DNA from: Arthrobacter sp. ov118
Lineage (GTDB): Bacteria > Actinomycetota > Actinomycetes > Actinomycetales > Micrococcaceae
NCBI RefSeq assembly: GCF_900116495.1
Contig: NZ_FPAY01000001.1
Span: 496,001-560,000 of the forward strand
Direction: 5' to 3'
Length of the DNA stretch: 64,000 bases
Part shown: in pieces, positions 58,775 to 64,000 of the stretch
Layout: each line of letters starts with the position of its first letter
How positions within the stretch are numbered: position 1 is the first letter of the stretch
Translations under genes and position numbers: made by a program
Notes under the pieces: generated by a model
The model's input: the letters and a program-made list of their open reading frames with translations, nothing else
What the model was told of the DNA's origin: nothing
The model's database searches: none

Positions 58775-59728
58775 ATGCAGATCTCCCGTTCGCTCCTGAG
58801 CCACCCCGCGCTGAAGACCGCCACGGTCCTCGCCGTGAGCGCATTGGCTTTGTCAGCCTGCACGAACGCCTCCGAGACCGGCACCACCGGCGCGGCTTCC
58901 GCGTCCGGCAGTGCCGCGGCCAGCTTTGACCCCAGCAGCGTCCAGAAGGACGATGCGCTGGCGGCCATGGTGCCCGAGGCGGTCAAGTCCAAGGGCACTC
59001 TCACCGTAGGCTCGGACACCTCCTACGCGCCCGCAGAATTCCTCGCCACCGACGGCCAGACCCCCGTGGGCTACGACGTCGACATCGCCAAGGCGATCGG
59101 CGCCGCCCTGGGCCTGAAGGTCCAGGTCCAGACGTCCGAATTCACCGGCATCCTTCCGGCCCTGGGCCCGAAGTACGACCTCGGCATCTCTTCCTTTACC
59201 ATCAACCCGGAGCGGCTCGCGGCAGTGAACATGGTGAGCTACTACCAGGCAGGTACCGGCTGGGCCGTGCAGAAGGGCAACCCGAAAAAGGTCTCCCTGG
59301 ATGACCTCTGCGGCAAGTCCGTCGGTGTGCAGACCGGCACCATCCAGGAGGATCCGGACGTCGCGGACCGCAACAAGAAGTGCACCGCCGAGGGCAAGCA
59401 GCCCATCAACGTTGTGACGCTCAAGACCCAGACGGATATCACCACCCGCCTGGTCAACGGCAGCATCGATGCGATGGCAGCCGACTCCCCCATCATCGGC
59501 TACGCGCTGACCCAGACCGGTGGCCAGCTCGAAAAGCTCGGCGACGTCTACGACGCAGCGCCCCAGGGCATCGCCGTCGCCAAGTCCGACAAGGCCCTGG
59601 CGGACGTTATCCAGAAAACCGTCACCAAGCTGATGGAAGACGGCTCTTACAAGAAGATCCTGGACGGCTGGGGCGCCTCTGACGGTGCCGTCACCAAGTC
59701 CGAGGTCAACCCGGCGGTAACGTCTTGA
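58775..59728 (+). CDS. Amino-acid ABC transporter substrate-binding lipoprotein
   Basis: This 317-residue family 3 binding protein has a lipoprotein signal (about residues 1-28) ending in the lipobox LSAC. The ligand domain begins near residue 75 (GTLTVGSDTSYAPAEFLATDG) and includes VGYDVDIAKAIGAALGL and AVAKSDKALADVI. It probably binds a polar or basic amino acid at the cell surface. Its TGA overlaps the next start (about four bases), giving a three-gene operon. A serine/alanine-rich spacer follows the lipid cysteine. Confidence 0.92.
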   Translation: MQISRSLLSHPALKTATVLAVSALALSACTNASETGTTGAASASGSAAASFDPSSVQKDDALAAMVPEAVKSKGTLTVGSDTSYAPAEFLATDGQTPVGYDVDIAKAIGAALGLKVQVQTSEFTGILPALGPKYDLGISSFTINPERLAAVNMVSYYQAGTGWAVQKGNPKKVSLDDLCGKSVGVQTGTIQEDPDVADRNKKCTAEGKQPINVVTLKTQTDITTRLVNGSIDAMAADSPIIGYALTQTGGQLEKLGDVYDAAPQGIAVAKSDKALADVIQKTVTKLMEDGSYKKILDGWGASDGAVTKSEVNPAVTS

Positions 59729-60732
59729 GCCTTCCCACAACCGGTCACGCAACGGGTGGACAGATGGACAGCCGTCAGGGCAGTCACGCCGCGCCGGTAC
59801 TGAACAAAGCGGTTCCGGTCCGTCACCCGGGCCGCTGGATCAGCGCCGTGGTCATTCTCGGCGCTTTGGCTCTCTTCCTGCAGAGCCTGGTCACGAACCC
59901 CAACTTCCGCTGGGACGTCGTCGGCGCCTACATCCTGGACACCAAGGTGGTCCAGGGCGTTGCCTGGACCCTGGTCCTGACGGTTGCCTCCATGGTGCTG
60001 GCGATCATCCTGGCCATCCTCCTGGCCTTCATGCGCCAGTCGGAGAACCCTGTGTTCCGGTGGTCCAGCTGGGTCTGGGTCTGGTTCTTCCGCGGGACCC
60101 CGGTCTACACCCAGCTGATTTTCTGGGGCCTGATCGCTGTCCTTTACCCCAAAATCAGTGCCGGCGTACCGTTCGGTCCGGAGCTGTTTAGCGTCGACAC
60201 CAGCACTGTGGTCACCGCCACGGTGGCGGCGATCCTGGGGCTTGGCCTCAATGAGTCTGCGTACCTGGCGGAAATCTTCCGGGCGGGCCTCAGTTCCGTG
60301 GACCGCGGCCAGATGGAAGCCGCCGAGGCCCTGGGCATGGGCAAGACCAAGATCATGTGGCGGATCATCCTGCCGCAGGCGATGCGTGTGATCGTGCCGC
60401 CCACCGGGAACGAAACGATCGGCATGCTGAAGACCACGTCGCTGGTCCTCGCCGTGCCGTTCACCCTGGACCTGACCTTTGCGACCAACGCCCTGGCGAA
60501 CCGGACGTACCTGCCGGTGCCCCTGCTGATCGTGGCGGCGATCTGGTACCTCGTTATCACGAGCCTGCTGATGGTGGGCCAGCACTTCATCGAGGCGTAC
60601 TACGGCAAGGGCGTGGACAACCGGGCTCCCGCAATTAACCCCGCGGCCGCCAAGGCTGCTGCGGCCGGCGCTCCGAGCGCCGACGCCGAGCCGGCCCTCA
60701 AAATGGAATTCCCCGGGGAGGACTCAAAATGA
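59725..60732 (+). CDS. Amino-acid ABC transporter permease
   Basis: This 335-residue HisM-type permease has about five to six membrane segments and the EAA loop EAAEALGMGKTKIMWRIILPQAMRVIVPP. A charged N-terminal stretch of about 40 residues and a 40-residue Ala/Pro-rich tail are longer than in simple homologues. The start overlaps the binding-protein stop. It forms the channel together with the ATPase encoded next. Substrate is set by the binding protein and is not decided. Confidence 0.92.
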   Translation: MSLPTTGHATGGQMDSRQGSHAAPVLNKAVPVRHPGRWISAVVILGALALFLQSLVTNPNFRWDVVGAYILDTKVVQGVAWTLVLTVASMVLAIILAILLAFMRQSENPVFRWSSWVWVWFFRGTPVYTQLIFWGLIAVLYPKISAGVPFGPELFSVDTSTVVTATVAAILGLGLNESAYLAEIFRAGLSSVDRGQMEAAEALGMGKTKIMWRIILPQAMRVIVPPTGNETIGMLKTTSLVLAVPFTLDLTFATNALANRTYLPVPLLIVAAIWYLVITSLLMVGQHFIEAYYGKGVDNRAPAINPAAAKAAAAGAPSADAEPALKMEFPGEDSK

Positions 60733-61505
60733 CCGTCACCACTGAAAAACCGCTGGTGCAGATCGAGGGCCTTCACAAGTACTACGGCGACCACCACGTG
60801 CTGCGCGGGATCGACCTGGCGGTCAACCAAGGCGAGGTGTCGGTGGTGATCGGGCCGTCCGGTTCGGGCAAGTCCACCATGCTCCGCTGCGTGAACCTGC
60901 TGGAGACCATCAGCGCGGGACGCATTTCCGTGGGCGGCGAGCTGATCGGCTACCGCGAGGTCAAGGGCAGGCTCCACGACCTGAAGGCCAAGGAAATCGC
61001 CGCCCAGCGGCGCGAGATCGGCATGGTGTTCCAGCGCTTCAACCTGTTCCCGCACAAGACGGCGCTGCAGAACATCATGGAAGCCCCGGTCCAGGTCAAG
61101 GGCCAGTCGAAGGCAGCGGCCCGGAAGCGCGCCCTGGAGCTGCTGGACCGGGTGGGGCTGGGCGACCGGGCCGGGCACTACCCGTCCCAGCTGTCCGGCG
61201 GCCAGCAGCAGCGTGTTGCGATTGCACGGGCCCTGGCCATGGACCCGGAGCTCATGCTGTTCGACGAGCCCACGTCCGCACTCGATCCTGAACTCGTGGG
61301 CGATGTCCTTAACGTGATGAAGGACCTCGCCAAGTCCGGCATGACGATGATCGTGGTGACCCACGAGATCGGCTTCGCCAGGGAGGTCGGTGACCGCCTG
61401 ACGTTTATGGACGGCGGCGTCGTTGTGGAGTCGGGCGACCCCCGGGAGGTCCTGGCCAACCCCCAGCACCCCCGCACCAAGGAGTTCCTGAGCCGGGTGC
61501 TGTAA
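60729..61505 (+). CDS. Amino-acid ABC transporter ATPase
   Basis: This 258-residue GlnQ/HisP-type ATPase shows Walker A (GPSGSGKST near residue 41), Q-loop (MVFQRFNLFPH), signature (LSGGQQQRVAIARAL), Walker B (LMLFDEPTSALD) and the H-loop (VVTHEIGFAREV). The ATG overlaps the permease stop (ATGA). It is the last gene in the operon, and a perfect 38-bp palindrome lies 22 bases beyond the stop codon. Confidence 0.94.
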   Translation: MTVTTEKPLVQIEGLHKYYGDHHVLRGIDLAVNQGEVSVVIGPSGSGKSTMLRCVNLLETISAGRISVGGELIGYREVKGRLHDLKAKEIAAQRREIGMVFQRFNLFPHKTALQNIMEAPVQVKGQSKAAARKRALELLDRVGLGDRAGHYPSQLSGGQQQRVAIARALAMDPELMLFDEPTSALDPELVGDVLNVMKDLAKSGMTMIVVTHEIGFAREVGDRLTFMDGGVVVESGDPREVLANPQHPRTKEFLSRVL

Positions 61506-61527
61506 TTCCGGCATTTCGCGCCGATTT

Positions 61528-61565
61528 CGGACAGCCGCTACGTGGATCCACGTAGCGGCTGTCCG
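61528..61565. terminator. Perfect 38-bp palindrome terminator
   Basis: Two 19-base arms are exact complements with no spacer (centre GGATCC) and are followed by TTTTCG on the plus strand. A further copy of 14 bases of the arm (GTAGCGGCTGTCCG) is at 61571-61584. It serves the ABC operon and probably the convergent menD gene. Confidence 0.88.
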
Positions 61566-61606
61566 TTTTCGTAGCGGCTGTCCGAAGGGGTAGCGGAAAC
61601 GGACCG

Positions 61607-63340
61607 CTAGGCCTGCGGGAGGCCTTCCACGGCGGTGGCGACTGCGGCGCGGATGGCCCGGTGCAGTTCCCCGAGCCGGTGCCGGTCTGTGCGCACTTCG
61701 ATGATGCTGCGGCCTTCCACCGGGGCGGACAGCGCGTCGGTGAGTTCCGCGGTCGTCCCGACGCGGCGGTGAGCGATGCCGTAGGCCGCGGCCAGCGCGG
61801 CGAGGTCCACTTGCTGCGGGGTGGCGAAGAGGCGTTCGACGGCGTTGCCGTAGCGCCCGGACGCGGCCACTGCGCCGTGCTCCAGGAGCCCGAAGATGGC
61901 ACCGCCCGCGTCGTTGAGCACCACGATCCGCAGCAGCGGTTCGGCCTCCCCGGCCCCGAGCAGGAGTCCGCCGGCATCATGCAGGAACGTGACGTCCCCC
62001 ATGAGCACGGTGGTTTCCTGCCGGCCCCCGAGCGCGATGCCCGTGGCGGTGGACGTGGTGCCATCGATCCCGGCGAGGCCGCGGTTCGCAAACATGGTCG
62101 CCTGCGGTTCCGCCGGCGGCGCCCCCGCGAGGTCGACGTCGCGGATCCCGTTCGAGGAACCCAGGACCAGCTGCCCGCGGCTGTGCTTCCAGACCTCGGC
62201 GCCGGCGGACGGTCCGGTCGCGCCGGAGGTCCCGGCGAGGACCAGGTCGACGGCGTGTTGCGCGGCGGCCCCGGCCAGCAGCCAGGCATCGAGCCACGCG
62301 GCGGGCCCGCGGCCGGCGAAGTCGGCCAGATCCGCGAGGGTTTCCAGCGGCAGTTCGGTCCGGCGCCCGGGTTCGTACCAGGCGACCGGCACGGGCTGGT
62401 ACAGGGCCGAGGGCACATCGGCCCTGGCCAGCAGCTCGGTGACCGGGCGGGACAGGGTCGGCCGGCCGAACAGGACCACACGTTCGATCGGCTGGGCCGC
62501 GTCCGGGCCGAAGTGCTCCAGCAACAGCCGGTAGGGTCCTACGGCGTTGGGGCCGAATCTGGCATTGGAGGAGGGCTCGGCCAGCAGCGGCAGGCCGTGC
62601 GCGCGGGCGAACGCCTCGGCGACCGGGCCGGCGTCGTGTCCGGCCAGCACCACGGTGCGCCGCTCCGGCAGGGCCGCTGGCGCCGCCGGAAAGTCCAGCG
62701 CCAAGGGGTTCCGCGCCACCCGGTACACGCTGCGCCCCGCGGCGGCGGGCAGGCTGTCTGCCGCGGCCGGGACCAGCGGGTCACGGAAGGCCAGGTTGAG
62801 CTGGACCGGCCCGGGCGGCGTGTCCACGAAAGCTCCGGTGGCTGCGCTGAGGGCCGTTTCCACGGCGCGCCGCGGATCGCTGCCGGCCGGCACGTCGACG
62901 GCGAAGCGGACGTGCTCGCCGAACAGGTCCAGCTGCACGGTGGTCTGGTTGGCCCCGGTCCCCCGCAGTTCCTCCGGCCGGTCCGCGGAAAACACCACCA
63001 GCGGCACGGCGGCGTGGTTGGCCTCCATCACGGCCGGCATGAGGTTGCCGACGGCGGTGCCGGACGTGGTGAGGACGGCGGCCGGGGCTCCGGTGGACAG
63101 GGCCAGGCCGAGGGCCGTGAAGCCGGCAGAGCGCTCGTCGGTCCGGACCAGCAGCTCCACGCGTCCGGCGGCGTCGGCCTCGGCCAGGGCGTAGACCATG
63201 GGCGCCGAGCGCGAGCCCGGGGACACGACGACGTGGCGCACGTCGGCGTCGAGCAGGGTATCGACGGCGATCCGCGCCGCCTCAACCGCGGCCAGGCCCC
63301 CCGAGGCGGACGACGCGGCAACCGGTTCGGCCGGGCTCAC
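61607..63340 (-). CDS. menD: SEPHCHC synthase (2-succinyl-5-enolpyruvyl-6-hydroxy-3-cyclohexene-1-carboxylate synthase)
   Basis: This 577-residue thiamine-diphosphate enzyme acts after isochorismate synthase in menaquinone synthesis. The N-terminal region shows VVSPGSRSAPMVYALAEA and RTDERSAGFTALGLAL with the catalytic glutamate. The C-terminal ThDP motif is MGDVTFLHDAGGLL, followed by VLNDAGGAIFGLLEHG. The start is GTG at 63340, overlapping the argS stop as GTGA; the open frame continues further upstream only inside argS. It is convergent with the ABC operon. Confidence 0.95.
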   Translation of the reverse strand: MSPAEPVAASSASGGLAAVEAARIAVDTLLDADVRHVVVSPGSRSAPMVYALAEADAAGRVELLVRTDERSAGFTALGLALSTGAPAAVLTTSGTAVGNLMPAVMEANHAAVPLVVFSADRPEELRGTGANQTTVQLDLFGEHVRFAVDVPAGSDPRRAVETALSAATGAFVDTPPGPVQLNLAFRDPLVPAAADSLPAAAGRSVYRVARNPLALDFPAAPAALPERRTVVLAGHDAGPVAEAFARAHGLPLLAEPSSNARFGPNAVGPYRLLLEHFGPDAAQPIERVVLFGRPTLSRPVTELLARADVPSALYQPVPVAWYEPGRRTELPLETLADLADFAGRGPAAWLDAWLLAGAAAQHAVDLVLAGTSGATGPSAGAEVWKHSRGQLVLGSSNGIRDVDLAGAPPAEPQATMFANRGLAGIDGTTSTATGIALGGRQETTVLMGDVTFLHDAGGLLLGAGEAEPLLRIVVLNDAGGAIFGLLEHGAVAASGRYGNAVERLFATPQQVDLAALAAAYGIAHRRVGTTAELTDALSAPVEGRSIIEVRTDRHRLGELHRAIRAAVATAVEGLPQA

Positions 63341-64000
63341 ATGTTCTCCGGCGTCTCGATGCCCAGCAGGTCCAGCCCGAGTGACAGGCGGCGCAGCACG
63401 AGCGCGCACAGGGCCAGCCGCGAGTTCCGGACGGATTCCTCTGCTTTGAGCACCGGGCACTGGTCGTAGAAGGTCGTGAACAGCTGTGCGAGCTCGAAAA
63501 GGTAGCCGCAGAGCCGGTGCGGCTCGAGCGTGTCCCGCACCTTGTTCAGCGTCGTGGCGAATTCCAGCAGGTGCAGCGCCAGGGCGCGTTCCGCGGGTTC
63601 GACCACGGCGATCGCCTTGGCCGGCCCGTCGGCCCCACTTTCCGTGGCGCCGCCGCTGGTGAACCGTTCCAGCACGCCTGCTTTGCGCAGGATGGAGCGG
63701 ATCCTCGCGGCGGCGTACTGCACGTAGGGCCCGGTGTTGCCGCTGAGGGCGAGCATGCGGTCGAAGTCAAAGACGTACTCGGTGTCGTGGCCGGTGGAAA
63801 GGTCGGCATACTTGACGGCGCCGATGCCCACCTGGCGGGCGGTCACGGCGCGTTCCTCGTCGCCGAGTTCGGGACGGCTCGCATCAATGACGGCGCGGGC
63901 GCGTTCCACAGCTTCTTCGAGCAGGGCCATGAGCTTCACCGGGGCGCCCGAACGGGACTTGAGGATCTTCCCGTCCTCGCCCAGCACGTTGCCGATCTGC
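63337..64000 (-). CDS. argS: Arginyl-tRNA synthetase, C-terminal part (runs off the window)
   Basis: The last 221 or so residues of ArgRS are present. GKILKSRSGAPVKL is in the position of the KMSKS loop, which is naturally divergent in ArgRS. VKYADLSTGHDTEYVFDFDRMLALSGNTGPYVQYAAARIRSI and the anticodon-binding DALR domain (LCALVLRRLSLGLDLLGIETPENM) follow. The gene continues beyond position 64000. Its TGA overlaps the menD GTG, so an essential synthetase and a menaquinone gene share one message. Confidence 0.95.
   Translation of the reverse strand, partial: QIGNVLGEDGKILKSRSGAPVKLMALLEEAVERARAVIDASRPELGDEERAVTARQVGIGAVKYADLSTGHDTEYVFDFDRMLALSGNTGPYVQYAAARIRSILRKAGVLERFTSGGATESGADGPAKAIAVVEPAERALALHLLEFATTLNKVRDTLEPHRLCGYLFELAQLFTTFYDQCPVLKAEESVRNSRLALCALVLRRLSLGLDLLGIETPENM

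Noticed and set aside
1..64000. tRNA, rRNA, riboswitch or prophage
   Set aside because: No cloverleaf, rRNA core, known aptamer core or phage gene set was recognised on either strand by eye; a covariance-model scan would be the decisive test.

Overview
This window comes from a high-GC actinobacterium, most likely an Arthrobacter/Pseudarthrobacter-type member of the Micrococcaceae. The evidence is a GcvT-fused dimethylglycine oxidase of the Arthrobacter type, a mycothiol-type formaldehyde dehydrogenase, a menaquinone pathway, strong GC bias, frequent GTG starts with GTGA/ATGA gene overlaps, and several starts that look leaderless (TAnnnT, then six bases, then ATG). No rRNA, tRNA, CRISPR array or prophage was recognised. 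The only intact mobile element is one IS3-family insertion sequence.

Layout. Positions 1-9.3 kb form a one-carbon catabolic block: purU, dimethylglycine oxidase, an IS3 element sitting in the loop of the terminator behind the oxidase, then on the other strand a mycothiol-dependent formaldehyde dehydrogenase, an MBL hydrolase and a molybdopterin formate dehydrogenase. Together these could take methyl groups from glycine-betaine derivatives through formaldehyde and formate to CO2 while keeping the folate pool balanced. From 9.7 to 20 kb lie a DUF2461 protein, a TetR regulator, an amino-acid permease, an aldehyde dehydrogenase/DUF779/GAF-regulator unit, a voltage-gated-type K+ channel, a ferredoxin reductase and RarD. 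From 20 to 23.7 kb there is a compact operon (small STAS-like protein, GGDEF-EAL protein, methyltransferase) facing a universal stress protein with DosR-like boxes. From 23.9 to 30.5 kb there are a GABA/aminobutyraldehyde operon with a divergent PucR regulator and an MFS-GntR pair. From 30.8 to 38 kb lie PPK2 with a P-type ATPase, a YcnI copper-type unit, DUF1206 and topoisomerase IB.

Positions 38-51 kb are a sulfur assimilation region: a second ferredoxin reductase, siroheme synthase/CobA, a sulfonate-type ABC transporter, and cysI-cysH-cysD-cysN with a sirohydrochlorin chelatase. CysH carries the four cysteines of an APS reductase, so the inferred route is sulfate to APS to sulfite to sulfide without APS kinase. 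Three promoters here (cobA, cysI, and a short leader ORF before the ABC operon) share one unusually rigid layout, GTGA-N6-GTTTC-N7-TTGnnn-N18-TAnnnT-N6-ATG. This is the best candidate in the window for an undescribed regulatory system.

Positions 51-64 kb hold a TRIC-type channel, a SMI1-like protein, a broken DUF559 gene in a repeat-rich stretch, a menaquinone cluster (polyprenyl synthase, geranylgeranyl reductase, menG, menF, menD) interrupted by an amino-acid ABC operon, and the 3' end of argS. The intergenic regions are rich in long palindromes, including a three-copy dispersed element with CAACGCGGGGTCA arms.
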